The position numbers and the translations under genes are program-made. Shown here in pieces: positions 31,554 to 41,033 of a stretch of DNA of 64,000 nucleotides. A model generated the notes under the pieces. It ran no database searches. It saw only the letters and a list, made by a program, of their open reading frames with translations, and had not been told where the DNA came from. The number at the start of each line of letters is the position of its first letter. Positions within the stretch are counted from its first letter, which is position 1. Origin of the DNA: Streptomyces gossypii (lineage in GTDB: Bacteria > Actinomycetota > Actinomycetes > Streptomycetales > Streptomycetaceae). The stretch lies in contig NZ_JAJAGO010000001.1 of assembly GCF_025165795.1 (NCBI RefSeq), positions 248,001-312,000 of the forward strand. Direction: 5' to 3'.

Positions 31554-32123
31554 CTACTTGGAGCCGCTGTCGCCCTTGGTCTTGGCGTCCTCAGGGGTCT
31601 CGGACTTGGTGGCGTCCGCCTCGCGCGTCTCCTCCTCGTCGGCCTCGCCTGCGGCGGCGGCCTCGTCGGCGTCAGCCTCGGCGAGGTCCGTGTCCGCCGC
31701 GTCAGCAGCGTCGACCGCGTCGTCGGGGGCTTCCGGCTTGCCGAGGTTGATCTTCCCCGCCCGGTTCTCCTCATCGGCTTCGGTGAGCTCGGAGGCGTCG
31801 TCCGGCACCACGGGGGCGTCGTCGAGCTCCATGTCGATCGGCTCGCCGTTCATGATGCGGTCGAACTCTTCGGGCTCGAGGACGGCGCCGACGGCGTTCT
31901 TGGCGTAGAGCGCGTGCCAGCCGGGAGAGACCTCAAGCAGAACGGCGTCCTCGCGGACCTCCTTGACGACGGCGTACATGCCCCCGATCGTCCGGACGCC
32001 GGTGCCAGGCTGCATCTCGTTACGCATCTGGCTGGCCTTCTGCTGCTTCTTCTTCGCCGACCGGGTCATCAGGAACATGGCCCCGATGAGCACGACGAAC
32101 GGGAGGAGAGTCACGATATTCAC
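31554..32123 (-). CDS. yajC: Preprotein translocase accessory subunit YajC
   Basis: The 189-residue protein has the single N-terminal membrane helix of YajC (TLLPFVVLIGAMFLM), a basic patch (RSAKKKQQK), and the conserved core PGTGVRTIGGMYAVVKEV. The C-terminal 90 residues are extremely acidic and Ala-rich, an actinobacterial extension. It begins the leftward yajC-secD-secF-apt group; the 122-base gap to secD could hold an internal promoter. Confidence 0.93.
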   Translation of the reverse strand: MNIVTLLPFVVLIGAMFLMTRSAKKKQQKASQMRNEMQPGTGVRTIGGMYAVVKEVREDAVLLEVSPGWHALYAKNAVGAVLEPEEFDRIMNGEPIDMELDDAPVVPDDASELTEADEENRAGKINLGKPEAPDDAVDAADAADTDLAEADADEAAAAGEADEEETREADATKSETPEDAKTKGDSGSK

Positions 32124-32287
32124 GGCGGAAGAGTTTCCTTCGCACGACCGCGTCTCAGCGGCCTGGTATTCGGGGGTGGGTATGCCGTCCGGGGCGGATG
32201 GCGTCGGCGGAGTCTAAGCGAGCTGTCACCGATGGAACAACGTCAAGCATGGCACTTGGGTTCCTGCCGCGGCGAGTCCCGCCGCTG

Positions 32288-33400
32288 TCACGCTCCGGAC
32301 ACCGGCCCCTGCCCGGTGCCGCCGGGCGTGTGCCGTGCCGTCTGCTGACCGGCCTGCTGAGGCGACACGGGAGGGACGAGTCCCAGGTGCGCCCATGCGG
32401 CGGGGGTCGCGACGCGGCCGCGCGGGGTGCGCGCGAGCAGGCCCTCACGCACCAGAAAGGGCTCCGCGACCTCCTCTACGGTCTCACGCTCCTCCCCCAC
32501 CGCCACCGCGAGGGTGGACAGACCGACCGGGCCGCCGCCGAAGAGCTTCAGCAGTGCGTGCAGAACGCCCCGGTCGAGGCGGTCGAGACCCCGCTCGTCC
32601 ACCTCGTAGACGGCCAGGGCGCGGGAGGCGATCTCCCGGGTGATCACGCCGTCGGCCTTCACCTGGGCGTAGTCCCGCACCCGGCGCAGGAGCCGGTTGG
32701 CGATCCGCGGTGTCCCCCGGGAGCGCCCGGCGATCTCGACGGCACCCTCGGCGTCCGTCGAGACGTCCAGCAGCCGCGCCGAGCGGTGGATCACCGCCTC
32801 CAACTCGGCCGGCTCGTAGTACTCCATATGGGCGGTGAAGCCGAAACGGTCGCGCAGCGGCGGGGGCAGCAGACCTGCCCTGGTGGTGGCCCCCACCAGG
32901 GTGAAGGCCGGCAGTTCGAGGGGGATCGCGGTGGCGCCGGGGCCCTTGCCGACGATGACGTCGACGCGGTAGTCCTCCATCGCCATGTAGAGCATCTCCT
33001 CGGCGGGCCGGGACATCCGGTGGATCTCGTCGAGAAAAAGGACCTCGCCCTCCTGGAGGGAGGACAGGATCGCGGCGAGATCTCCCGCGTGCTGGATGGC
33101 GGGGCCCGAGGTGATCCGGATCGGCGCGTCCATCTCGGCCGCGATGATCATGGAGAGGGTCGTCTTGCCCAGCCCGGGAGCGCCGGAGAGCAGCACGTGA
33201 TCCGCGGCCGAGCCCCGGGCCCGTGCGGCGCGCAGCACGAGGTCCAGCTGCTCACGCACCTTGGCCTGGCCGATGAACTCCCCCAGGTCCTTCGGCCGCA
33301 GCGCGGCCTCGACCGCCTGGTCCTCGCCGTCGGCCCCGGCGCCGACCAGGCGCTCCTCACCCTCGGTCGGCGGCGCCGTGGTGTTCTCGTCCCAGTCCAT
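32288..33400 (-). CDS. ruvB: Holliday junction branch migration helicase RuvB
   Basis: The 370-residue AAA+ motor drives branch migration with RuvA. Walker A is [12 protein letters not shown], Walker [16 protein letters not shown], sensor AATTRAG within [11 protein letters not shown], and the winged helix lies at the C-terminus ([15 protein letters not shown]). The ATG at 33400 has GAAGGAG upstream. It is downstream of ruvC-ruvA and separated from ruvA by a short 14-bp repeat tract. Confidence 0.97.
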   Translation of the reverse strand: MDWDENTTAPPTEGEERLVGAGADGEDQAVEAALRPKDLGEFIGQAKVREQLDLVLRAARARGSAADHVLLSGAPGLGKTTLSMIIAAEMDAPIRITSGPAIQHAGDLAAILSSLQEGEVLFLDEIHRMSRPAEEMLYMAMEDYRVDVIVGKGPGATAIPLELPAFTLVGATTRAGLLPPPLRDRFGFTAHMEYYEPAELEAVIHRSARLLDVSTDAEGAVEIAGRSRGTPRIANRLLRRVRDYAQVKADGVITREIASRALAVYEVDERGLDRLDRGVLHALLKLFGGGPVGLSTLAVAVGEERETVEEVAEPFLVREGLLARTPRGRVATPAAWAHLGLVPPVSPQQAGQQTARHTPGGTGQGPVSGA

Positions 33401-33429
33401 GAGTCTCCTTCGCGGACACACGCTTGCGT

Positions 33430-33471
33430 GTCCGGTTCAGCCAGTCCGGTTCAGCGTGTCCGGTTCAGCGT
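33430..33471. repeat. Three 14-bp tandem repeats across the ruvA stop
   Basis: The core GTCCGGTTCAG begins at 33430, 33444 and 33458, a strict 14-bp period. The ruvA stop codon (complement of 33451-33453) falls inside the middle copy, so copy-number change would alter the last RuvA residues (TLNRTR). Confidence 0.75.
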
Positions 33472-34077
33472 CCGCAGGGCGGCGCGGAGCAGTTCGGACA
33501 CCGGCGGCTCGGCGCCCGCGGCCGCTGCGGCCTCGGCCTGCGGGGTGACGGCCGACACCGCGTCCTCCGCCTCCCGGGGCGCGTACCCCAGGCCGAGCAG
33601 CGCGGAGTGCAGCTGCTCGTGCCAGGGTGCGGGGCCCGCCGCAGGGCGGGCGGACGGACGTGTGCCGGTGCCCAGCGGTTGCCCGAGGCGGTCCTTCAGC
33701 TCCAGCAGCAGCTTCTGCGCGCCCTTCTTGCCGATACCCGGCACGGCGGTCAGGGACTTCTCGTCGCCCGTGGAGACCGCGAGGCGCAGTGCGTCGGGGC
33801 TGTGCACGGCGAGCATCGCCTGGGCGAGGCGGGGGCCGACACCGCTGGCCGTCTGGAGCAGCTCGAAGGTCTGCCGCTCGTCGTCGTCCGCGAAGCCGTA
33901 CAGAGTGAGCGAATCCTCCCGGACCACCAGCGAGGCGGAAAGCCTTGCGTGCTGGCCCAACCGGAGCGCGGCGAGCGTGCCGGGAGTGCACTGGAGGGAC
34001 ATGCCGACGCCGCCGACCTCCAGAACTGCGGAGTCGGGGGCGAGGGAGGCGACCGGCCCTGAGACGAAGGCGATCAT
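33451..34077 (-). CDS. ruvA: Holliday junction DNA helicase subunit RuvA
   Basis: The 208-residue protein has the OB fold (residues 1-65), two helix-hairpin-helix motifs ([13 protein letters not shown] and [16 protein letters not shown]), and the C-terminal RuvB-binding domain ([15 protein letters not shown]). The ATG overlaps the ruvC TGA by four bases, marking translational coupling. The C-terminus lies in a small tandem repeat. Confidence 0.97.
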   Translation of the reverse strand: MIAFVSGPVASLAPDSAVLEVGGVGMSLQCTPGTLAALRLGQHARLSASLVVREDSLTLYGFADDDERQTFELLQTASGVGPRLAQAMLAVHSPDALRLAVSTGDEKSLTAVPGIGKKGAQKLLLELKDRLGQPLGTGTRPSARPAAGPAPWHEQLHSALLGLGYAPREAEDAVSAVTPQAEAAAAAGAEPPVSELLRAALRTLNRTR

Positions 34078-34655
34078 GTGGTTCGGCCTTTCGGAGAGCG
34101 GCGGGCGGCGGCGCGGGCAGGGGGCGAGTCGGGCCGGGTCTGCAGGACTTGCCGGGCCTGCGCCTGCTGCAGGCGGCTGAGGGCGGGAGCGCGCCAGATG
34201 TGGCAGATGGCCAGCGCCAACGCGTCCGCCGCGTCCGCTGGTCTGGGCGGGGAGTCGAGCCGCAGCAGCCTGGTGACCATGGCGCCGACCTGCGCCTTGT
34301 CTGCCCTGCCACTGCCGGTAACCGCCGCCTTGACCTCACTGGGCGTGTGCAGTGCCACCGGCAGGCCGCGGCGCGCGGCGCAGAGCATGGCGACGGCGCT
34401 GGCCTGGGCGGTGCCCATCACCGTGCTGACGTTGTGCTGGCTGAAGACCCGCTCCACGGCGACGACTTCGGGCCGGTGGGCGTCCAGCCAGCCGTCGATG
34501 CCGCGCTCGATGAGGACGAGACGCTCGGCGACGGGGATGTCCGCCGGAGTGCGCACCACGCCGACTCCGGTCATCGCCAGCGGGCGCCCGGCGCTGCCCT
34601 CCACCACGCCCACCCCGCAGCGGGTCAGCCCCGGATCCACCCCCAGCACGCGCAC
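34074..34655 (-). CDS. ruvC: Holliday junction endonuclease RuvC
   Basis: The 193-residue RNase H-fold resolvase cuts Holliday junctions symmetrically. Acidic residues are visible in [12 protein letters not shown] (Asp7), [10 protein letters not shown] (Glu) and [15 protein letters not shown] (Asp pair). The last 30 residues are a basic tail longer than in E. coli. It is the first gene of ruvC-ruvA-ruvB, with a 105-base gap after yebC. Confidence 0.97.
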   Translation of the reverse strand: MRVLGVDPGLTRCGVGVVEGSAGRPLAMTGVGVVRTPADIPVAERLVLIERGIDGWLDAHRPEVVAVERVFSQHNVSTVMGTAQASAVAMLCAARRGLPVALHTPSEVKAAVTGSGRADKAQVGAMVTRLLRLDSPPRPADAADALALAICHIWRAPALSRLQQAQARQVLQTRPDSPPARAAARRSPKGRTT

Positions 34656-34760
34656 GGCGCCTCTCCCCTCGCTCCGACCTGTCAGCCGTCAAGCAGGCTA
34701 TCGGCCGGCACTGACAGCGCCGGAGGGTTGCGGCGGCGTGCCGTACCGCCGCCCGGTGCG

Positions 34761-35513
34761 TCAGGCGTCGACGCGGGCCAGAACGTCGTCGGAGACGTCG
34801 AAGTTGGCGAAGACGTTCTGCACGTCGTCGCTGTCCTCGAGTGCGTCGATCAGCTTGAAGATCTTGCGCGCACCCTCCTCGTCCAGCTCGATCTGCACGC
34901 TGGGCAGGAAGTTGTTGTCCGCCGACTCGTAGTCGATGCCCGCGTCGACGAGCGCGGTGCGGACGGGGACCAGATCGGTCGCCTCGCTGATGACCTCGAA
35001 GTTCTCACCCAGGTCGTTGACTTCCTCGGCGCCCGCGTCGAGTACGGCGCTCAGCACGTCGTCCTCGGCCAGGTCGCCCTTCGGGACGATGACGACGCCC
35101 TTGCGGTTGAACAGGTAGGACACCGAACCGGGATCAGCCATGGAGCCGCCGTTACGGGTCATGGCGACCCGGACGTCGGAGGCGGCGCGGTTGCGGTTGT
35201 CGGTGAGGCACTCGATGAGCACCGCCACGCCGTTGGGGCCGTAACCCTCGTACATGATGGTCTCGTACTCGGCGCCACCCGCCTCGAGACCGGCGCCGCG
35301 CTTGACCGCGCTGTCGATGTTCTTGTTGGGAACCGAGCTCTTCTTCGCCTTCTGGATGGCGTCGTAGAGGGTGGGGTTGCCGTCGGGATCGGCGCCACCC
35401 GTACGGGACGCGACCTCGATGTTCTTGATCAGTTTCGCGAAGAGCTTGCCGCGCTTGGCATCGATCACGGCCTTCTTGTGCTTGGTGGTTGCCCACTTGG
35501 AGTGGCCGGACAC
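34761..35513 (-). CDS. YebC/PmpR family protein (TACO1-like)
   Basis: The 250-residue protein matches the YebC family end to end: [20 protein letters not shown] at the N-terminus, [25 protein letters not shown] and [14 protein letters not shown]. Members act as transcription regulators or, by recent reports, as ribosome-associated translation factors for difficult sequences. GTG 35513 is preferred, with AGGAG upstream. The gene commonly lies between pdxT and ruvC in actinobacteria, as here. Confidence 0.93.
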   Translation of the reverse strand: MSGHSKWATTKHKKAVIDAKRGKLFAKLIKNIEVASRTGGADPDGNPTLYDAIQKAKKSSVPNKNIDSAVKRGAGLEAGGAEYETIMYEGYGPNGVAVLIECLTDNRNRAASDVRVAMTRNGGSMADPGSVSYLFNRKGVVIVPKGDLAEDDVLSAVLDAGAEEVNDLGENFEVISEATDLVPVRTALVDAGIDYESADNNFLPSVQIELDEEGARKIFKLIDALEDSDDVQNVFANFDVSDDVLARVDA

Positions 35514-35578
35514 GCCTGGCTCCTTCACTGTTTCACTGTTACCAACAGGACCAACGGCCTGATCCTACCGCCCGCGGA

Positions 35579-36220
35579 TCACGCCTCGGCCCGCTCCCCG
35601 TTCGCCGCGGTGACGCTCCGCTCCCCGGCCGCCTGCCGGGCACGCACCATTTCCACGAACGCCGCGTGCACCCGGTGGTCACCGGTCAGCTCCGGATGGA
35701 AGGCCGTCGCCAGCAGGCTGCCCTGGCGTACTGCCACGGGGTGACCGTCGTAGTGGGCCAGGATCCGCACCTGGGCGCCGGTCGACTCCACCCAGGGGGC
35801 GCGGATGAACACGCCGTCGACCGGGCCGCCCGGCACTCCGGTCATCTCGACGGACGCCTCGAAGGACTCGTTCTGCCGCCCGAAGGCGTTCCGCCGCACG
35901 ATCATGTCGATGCCGCCGACCGTCTGCTGGCCGGACCGGGGGTCCAGGATCTTCTCCGCGAGCATGATCATGCCCGCGCACGAGCCGTACACCGGCAGGC
36001 CCTCGCGGACCACCGCGCGCAGCGGCTCCAGCATGCCGAAGGCGGCCGCCAGCTTGGAGATGGTGGTCGACTCCCCGCCCGGGATGACCAGTCCGTCGAC
36101 CTCGGCCAGTTCCTCGGGACGGCGCACGGTGCGGGCCTCCGCACCCGTGCCGGTGAGTGCGGCGAGATGCTCACGGACGTCACCCTGGAGCGCGAGGACG
36201 CCGACGAGGATGCTGCTCAA
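35579..36220 (-). CDS. pdxT: Pyridoxal 5'-phosphate synthase glutaminase subunit PdxT
   Basis: It releases ammonia from glutamine for PdxS. The 213-residue class I-like amidotransferase shows [16 protein letters not shown], the nucleophile in YGSCAGMIM, and the His-Glu pair in AFHPELT. The start is TTG 36220 with GAGGAG eight bases upstream. It follows pdxS by 71 bases. Confidence 0.96.
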   Translation of the reverse strand: MSSILVGVLALQGDVREHLAALTGTGAEARTVRRPEELAEVDGLVIPGGESTTISKLAAAFGMLEPLRAVVREGLPVYGSCAGMIMLAEKILDPRSGQQTVGGIDMIVRRNAFGRQNESFEASVEMTGVPGGPVDGVFIRAPWVESTGAQVRILAHYDGHPVAVRQGSLLATAFHPELTGDHRVHAAFVEMVRARQAAGERSVTAANGERAEA

Positions 36221-36291
36221 AAGTGGTTCTCCTCTTCCTTTTCACGCGCCGCGGGCGGCCCGCCGCACGGGCCGCCCGCGGAACACGCGGT

Positions 36292-37221
36292 TCACCAGCC
36301 GCGTGAGGCGTAACGCTCGGCCTCCGGCAGGGTGTCGCAGTTGATCCCGACCATGGCCTCGCCCAGGCCGCGCGAGGCGTCCGCGACGACCTTGGGGTCG
36401 TCATGGAAGGTGGTGGCCTTCACGATGGCGGCGGCCCGCTTCGCCGGGTCGCCCGACTTGAAGATTCCGGAGCCGACGAAGACGCCTTCGGCGCCGAGCT
36501 GGCACATCAGGGCCGCGTCGGCGGGAGTGGCCACACCGCCCGCGGAGAACAGCACGACGGGCAGCTTGCCCAGCTCGGCGACCTCGCGCACCAGCTCGTA
36601 CGGGGCGCGCAGTTCCTTGGCCGCCGCGTACAGCTCGTGGTGGTCGAGGGCCTTCAGACGGCCGATCTCGGCCCTGATCTGGCGCATGTGGCGCACGGCC
36701 TCCACGACGTTCCCCGTGCCGGCCTCGCCCTTGGAGCGGATCATGGCCGCACCCTCGGAGATCCGGCGCAGGGCCTCGCCGAGGTTGGTGGCACCGCAGA
36801 CGAAGGGGGTGGTGAAGGACCACTTGTCGCTGTGGTTGACCTCGTCGGCCGGGGTGAGCACCTCGGACTCGTCGATGTAGTCGACACCGAGCGCCTGGAG
36901 GAGCTGGGCCTCGACGAAGTGACCGATCCGGGACTTGGCCATCACGGGGATGGAGACGGCGCTGATGATGCCGTCGATCATGTCGGGGTCGGACATGCGG
37001 GCGACGCCGCCGTCCTTGCGGATGTCGGCCGGGACGCGCTCCAGGGCCATCACCGCGACGGCGCCGGCGTCCTCAGCGATCTTCGCCTGCTCGGGCGTGA
37101 CGACATCCATGATCACACCGCCCTTGAGCTGCTCGGCCATGCCGCGCTTGACGCGCGCCGTGCCTGTCTCAGGGGTGCTGCCGGAAGCGGCCCCGGACGG
37201 GGCGGGAGCTGTGCTGGACAC
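36292..37221 (-). CDS. pdxS: Pyridoxal 5'-phosphate synthase lyase subunit PdxS
   Basis: It forms PLP from ribose 5-phosphate, glyceraldehyde 3-phosphate and ammonia as a dodecamer with PdxT. The 309-residue TIM barrel shows [39 protein letters not shown] and [15 protein letters not shown]. The N-terminal 20 residues are a Ser/Ala/Pro extension. The GTG start has a GAGGT site. It is the last conserved gene before the inserted cassette. Confidence 0.97.
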   Translation of the reverse strand: MSSTAPAPSGAASGSTPETGTARVKRGMAEQLKGGVIMDVVTPEQAKIAEDAGAVAVMALERVPADIRKDGGVARMSDPDMIDGIISAVSIPVMAKSRIGHFVEAQLLQALGVDYIDESEVLTPADEVNHSDKWSFTTPFVCGATNLGEALRRISEGAAMIRSKGEAGTGNVVEAVRHMRQIRAEIGRLKALDHHELYAAAKELRAPYELVREVAELGKLPVVLFSAGGVATPADAALMCQLGAEGVFVGSGIFKSGDPAKRAAAIVKATTFHDDPKVVADASRGLGEAMVGINCDTLPEAERYASRGW

Positions 37222-37548
37222 GGATTCGACCTCACTCGACGGTAAAAAGTGTGAAAGGACCCTGGTAGGCCCGACTCCTTACGTTCCCTGATACGGGCGA
37301 ACGGTGAAAGGGCCAATCGGTCGCGGTGGCCTGTGCGAAAGCACCATGACGCGACCCGGTCACGGCACCACCAGGCCCGACCCGGCCCGTGGTGCGGAGG
37401 CACCAGGCCACGTGAGCGGCTGGTCCGGGCGCACCAGGGGAAGACGGTGGCGGCGGACGATGCCCCGGCAGGACGCCCGACGGAAGTGTGGGAGGCGCGT
37501 GAATCTCGCGCAATTCCCTTACCCAGCGGCGTCTGGAGTGATCATCAG
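37222..37548. other. 327-base non-coding stretch between pdxS and the MFS gene
   Basis: The first 160 bases hold the pdxS promoter region and show no clear gene. From 37382 onward the sequence is one copy of a ~170-bp leader that recurs inverted at 44614-44784. No convincing small gene was found; frames open through it lack a good ribosome site. Confidence 0.6.
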
Positions 37549-37553
37549 GTGGC
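37382..37553 (+). repeat. Left copy of inverted ~170-bp leader repeat
   Basis: By eye, this segment matches the reverse complement of 44614-44784 with about 15 substitutions and one gap (near 91% identity). It includes the ribosome site and GTG start of the MFS gene. Shared elements: ACCAG (37402-37406), CTGGT (37420-37424) and ACCAG (37433-37437) with spacers of 13 and 8; GCGCG-N7-CGCGC near 37495; and GGAGTGATCA just before the start. Confidence 0.88.
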
Positions 37554-38964
37554 AAAAAAGACGTCTATGTCCGAAATTTCAGTTTCCCCGGTCCGCATCG
37601 GGAGACTGTCGATCGGTGCTCTCGGCGTCCTGGCACTCGCCCTCGGCACCCTGCAGTCAGTGGTGGAGCCCGCGCTCCCGCTGCTCCAGCGTGAACTCGG
37701 GGTCAGTCCTGGCGAAGGGGCTCTGATCGGCAACACATTACTCATCACCGGCGCCGTCGTCACGCCCGTCGCGGGCAAACTCGGCGACCGCTACGGCGGA
37801 AAGCGGGTGCTGGTCCGGCTGATGGCCGTGGTCTCGGCCGGTGGTCTGCTGGCGAGCCTGGCGCCGAACCTGCCGGTGCTGTTGCTCGGTCAGGTATTGC
37901 AAGGCGTCATGGTGGGTGCGCTGCCCCTCTCCTTCATCCTGGTGCGCAAACACCTCTCGACAGCAGAGTCACAGGTGGCGATCGGGGTTGTCGTCGCGCT
38001 GTTCACGAGCGGCAGCATGGTGGGAATGCTGTTCTCCGGGCCGATCGCGGAAGGACTGTCCTGGCACTGGATGTTCGCACTGCCGACGATCGCGGTCATC
38101 GCGGCGACGTTGGTCGTGGCCTGGCTGATGCCGCATGACCCCCCGATCCACTCGGATGACGGGATCGACTGGCCTGGTGTCGTTCTGCTGAGCGGCACGT
38201 TGCTCGCGTTCATGCTCGGTCTCGTGATGGTGACGAGGGACGGCGGCCTGCCGCCGTTCGCGGTCGGTGCCATCGCGGTGGTCGTGACCGCCCTCGCGAC
38301 CGGATGGGTCTACGTCGAACGCCGGGCAGCCTCGCCGATGGTCGATCTGCGCATGCTGGCGAAGCCCGCGATGTGGAATTCGTGCGTGCTCACCTTCGTC
38401 ATCACCACCAGTTTCGGGATGGTGGTCTTTCTGCTCCCGCAGTTGTTCGGGCTGTCGGCCGACGGATACGGCTTCGGGGCCAGCACCACCGACATCGGAC
38501 TGTTCCTGCTCCCCGGCGCCATCGCCGGGGCGGTGAGCGATTCGGTCGGCGGGATCGCGGCGCGGCGTTTCCGTCCGCATGCCGTGGTCATCGTGGGCAC
38601 CGTCGTCACGGCGGCCACGTTGATCGCTCTGGCGTCGATGCACTCCGCGGAATGGCAACTCGCCCTGGCGAAGGTGCTGACCGCGTTCGCCGCGGGCGTC
38701 GGTACCACGGCGCTGCTTGCCAGCACCGCGACCGCCGTCGAGACCAGGGACACCGGCATCGCCACCAGCCTGCTCGTGGTGACACGCGTGATCGGCGTCG
38801 CCCTGGGTGCCCAACTCGGCGGCGCGATCCTCGACGCCGGGGCCGACCCGCTGACGGGCCTGCCGGCCGAATCGGCCTTCGTCACAGGTTTCGTCGTCGC
38901 CGGTCTCGTCGCCGCACTGTCACTGCTCGTTGTCCGCATCACGAAGAAGGGAGTCCAGGCATGA
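37549..38964 (+). CDS. MFS drug-efflux-type transporter
   Basis: The 471-residue protein has about 13-14 hydrophobic helices and the MFS motif A GKLGDRYGGKRVLV, fitting proton-driven multidrug exporters (DHA2-like). I choose GTG 37549 because its ribosome site and start are conserved in the duplicated leader upstream of the MMPL exporter; ATG 37567 is the alternative. Codon 64 (37738-37740) is TTA, read only by the bldA tRNA in Streptomyces. Early codons AAA, ATT, TCA and GTT are unusually AT-rich. The stop overlaps the next gene by ATGA. Confidence 0.9.
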   Translation: MAKKTSMSEISVSPVRIGRLSIGALGVLALALGTLQSVVEPALPLLQRELGVSPGEGALIGNTLLITGAVVTPVAGKLGDRYGGKRVLVRLMAVVSAGGLLASLAPNLPVLLLGQVLQGVMVGALPLSFILVRKHLSTAESQVAIGVVVALFTSGSMVGMLFSGPIAEGLSWHWMFALPTIAVIAATLVVAWLMPHDPPIHSDDGIDWPGVVLLSGTLLAFMLGLVMVTRDGGLPPFAVGAIAVVVTALATGWVYVERRAASPMVDLRMLAKPAMWNSCVLTFVITTSFGMVVFLLPQLFGLSADGYGFGASTTDIGLFLLPGAIAGAVSDSVGGIAARRFRPHAVVIVGTVVTAATLIALASMHSAEWQLALAKVLTAFAAGVGTTALLASTATAVETRDTGIATSLLVVTRVIGVALGAQLGGAILDAGADPLTGLPAESAFVTGFVVAGLVAALSLLVVRITKKGVQA

Positions 38965-40184
38965 CACCTACCGGTCCGTCGACGGACGTGAGTACTACCG
39001 CGAAGCGCCGAGTTCTGATCTCCGGGGCCAGCATCTCCGGACCCGCGCTGGCCTACTGGCTGCACCGGTCCGGATTCGCGGTCACCGTGGTGGAGAAGGC
39101 AGGCTCGCTGCGCGGCGGTGGATATCCGATCGACGTCCGCGGTACCGCGACAGAGGTGGTCCGGCGGATGGGGATACTGCCGCAACTGCAGGACGCGCAC
39201 ATCGACTCACGTCGCTGCACCTTCCTCAACGCCGATGGCAGTGTGGTGGCCTCGGTCAGCCCGCGTGCCGTTGCCGGCAGTGCCGGCGGACAGGACCTCG
39301 AGGTGCGTCGTGGGGATCTGGCCGCGATCCTCCACGCGATGGTTCGCGACGACGTGGAGTTCCTGTTCGACGACTCCATCGACACCCTCGACCAGTCCGG
39401 ACAAGGGGTCGACGTTGCTTTCCGCAGTGGGCAGCAGCGCACGTTCGACCTGGTGGTCGGCGCCGACGGCATGCACTCACATACCCGGGAGTACCTGTTC
39501 GGCCCCGAAGAGCAGTTCCACCGCTACCTCGGCTACTGCTTCGCCATATTCACCATGCCGAACACCTTCGGACTCTCCCGCGAGCTCATGCTGTGGAACA
39601 CCCCGGGGAAGGCCGCGGCCCTCTACGCCGTCGGGGACAACGACGAGCTGCACGCCTTCCTGAACTTCCACCGACCAGAACCGCCGTCCCAGGCCCTCCG
39701 GAGCCCCGGCGCCCAGCGGGACCTGGTCGCCACGGTCTTCGCAGGCGCGGGATGGGAGGTCCCCGGCATGGTCAACGCCATGCGCGACGCGGATGACCTG
39801 TTCTTCGACACGGCCGGTCAGATCCGCATGCCCCATTGGTCCAGCGGCCGCGTGGCGCTCGTCGGCGACGCCGCGTACGCACCCTCGTTCCTTACCGGAC
39901 AGGGCTCAAGCCTTGCGCTGGTCGGTGCCTACATGCTCGCCGACGCCCTGGCCACGAACCGGGACCACACTGCGGCCTTCGCCGCCTACGAACGCGGCGT
40001 CCGCGAGTTCGTCGTCATGAATCAGGCACTGGTCGACAAGGGTGCGGCCACGCTCTTCCCCACCACGGTGCGGGCCCTGGAGCAACGCAACACCAAGCTG
40101 CGTGACCTCGTCACCATGCCCTCCGGGCCAGCACAGCCGGCCCACTCAGCCCTCACACTGCCCGGATTCGCCCCGCTGCCGTGA
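38961..40184 (+). CDS. FAD-dependent monooxygenase (PHBH/TetX-like fold)
   Basis: The 407-residue protein has all three motifs of class A flavin monooxygenases: the N-terminal dinucleotide loop SGASISGPALAYWL (21-34), the DG motif VVGADGMHSH (D169-G170), and the GD motif ALVGDAAYAPS (G302-D303). Such enzymes hydroxylate aromatic compounds or inactivate antibiotics. Coupling to an exporter suggests detoxification or tailoring of an exported compound, but the substrate cannot be read from sequence. It ends before a long hairpin facing the convergent regulator operon. Confidence 0.9.
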   Translation: MTPTGPSTDVSTTAKRRVLISGASISGPALAYWLHRSGFAVTVVEKAGSLRGGGYPIDVRGTATEVVRRMGILPQLQDAHIDSRRCTFLNADGSVVASVSPRAVAGSAGGQDLEVRRGDLAAILHAMVRDDVEFLFDDSIDTLDQSGQGVDVAFRSGQQRTFDLVVGADGMHSHTREYLFGPEEQFHRYLGYCFAIFTMPNTFGLSRELMLWNTPGKAAALYAVGDNDELHAFLNFHRPEPPSQALRSPGAQRDLVATVFAGAGWEVPGMVNAMRDADDLFFDTAGQIRMPHWSSGRVALVGDAAYAPSFLTGQGSSLALVGAYMLADALATNRDHTAAFAAYERGVREFVVMNQALVDKGAATLFPTTVRALEQRNTKLRDLVTMPSGPAQPAHSALTLPGFAPLP

Positions 40185-40232
40185 CCTGATGCGGCAGCCG
40201 CACTGTGGAACCGGTGTGGTCGGTACAGGAAA

Positions 40233-40292
40233 GCAGGGCCTCTCGGTAGCTCAGAGGTCGTCGAAGCCAAGAGCTGTCCCGGGAGGCCCTGC
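40233..40292. terminator. Long imperfect hairpin between the two cassette operons
   Basis: GCAGGGCCTCTCGG (40233-40246) pairs with CCGGGAGGCCCTGC (40279-40292) with one mismatch, and AGCTC/GAGCT extends the stem. It lies in the 159-base gap between convergent operons and would stop both. Its length also fits a remnant of a mobile element, but there is no coding trace. Confidence 0.7.
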
Positions 40293-40343
40293 CGTCGCAG
40301 GCGGGGCCGGCCGTGTGGAGCCGCCGAAGGGCCCGGTATCGGA

Positions 40344-41033
40344 CTACGGCAGGCGGTCGGTGCCGCCGTCGGGGGCAGTGTGGGCCAGGCCCGTCTGGTA
40401 GGCGATGACGACGAGTTGCGCCCGGTCGCGGGCCTCCAGCTTCGTCATGGCGCGCTGCACGTGGGCGCGGACGGTGAAGGGGCTGAGGAACATCCGCTCG
40501 GCGATCTCCTGGTTGGACAGGCCGGTCGCGACCAGGGCCACCATCTCGCGTTCGCGCGGGGTGAGCACCGCGAGCTGTTCGGGGTGGTGCGGCGGGGGTT
40601 CCGGTGTGGCCAGGAAACGGGCGACCAAGGAGCGGGTCGCGGTGGGGGACAGAAGAGTGTCGCCGTCGGCGATCGTACGCACGGCGTCCACCAGGTCGTC
40701 AGCCCCGATCCCCTTGCCGATGAAGCCGCCGGCCCCCGCGCGCAGCGCCTGAGCGACGTACTCGTCGGTCTCGTACGTGGTGAGGATCAGGATGCGGCTG
40801 GCACGCAGTTCCGGGTCCGCGCAGATCTCCGACGTCGCGGTGAGACCGTCCGCCTCGGGCATGCGGATGTCCATGATCACCACGTCCGGGCGCAGCTCCC
40901 GGGTGAGTCTCACCGCCTCCCTGCCGTCGGCGGCCTCGCCGACCACGGTGATGTCGTCGGCGGTGTCGAGAAGCATCCGGAAGGCGCTGCGCAGCAGGGC
41001 CTGATCGTCGGCGAGCAGCACCCGGAGCGTCAC
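40344..41033 (-). CDS. NarL/LuxR-family response regulator
   Basis: The 229-residue protein has a receiver domain with acidic pair DD (9-10), phosphoacceptor Asp55 (VVIMDIRMP) and conserved Lys in GGFIGKG. A LuxR-type helix-turn-helix follows (LTPREREMVALVATGLSNQEIAERMFLS region, about 150-205). The ATG overlaps the kinase stop by four bases. It is the likely output of the adjacent kinase and the best candidate regulator of both exporter operons through their shared leaders. Confidence 0.94.
   Translation of the reverse strand: MTLRVLLADDQALLRSAFRMLLDTADDITVVGEAADGREAVRLTRELRPDVVIMDIRMPEADGLTATSEICADPELRASRILILTTYETDEYVAQALRAGAGGFIGKGIGADDLVDAVRTIADGDTLLSPTATRSLVARFLATPEPPPHHPEQLAVLTPREREMVALVATGLSNQEIAERMFLSPFTVRAHVQRAMTKLEARDRAQLVVIAYQTGLAHTAPDGGTDRLP

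Noticed and set aside
37391..37440. Riboswitch of the guanidine (mini-ykkC) type in the exporter leaders, since two small hairpins occur
   Set aside because: The loops lack the ACGR sequence and the hairpins are only five pairs long; a protein operator explains the conserved half-sites better.
38961..40184. Calling the flavin monooxygenase a tetracycline or rifampicin inactivating enzyme
   Set aside because: Only the general class A flavin monooxygenase motifs are visible; substrate cannot be inferred from them.
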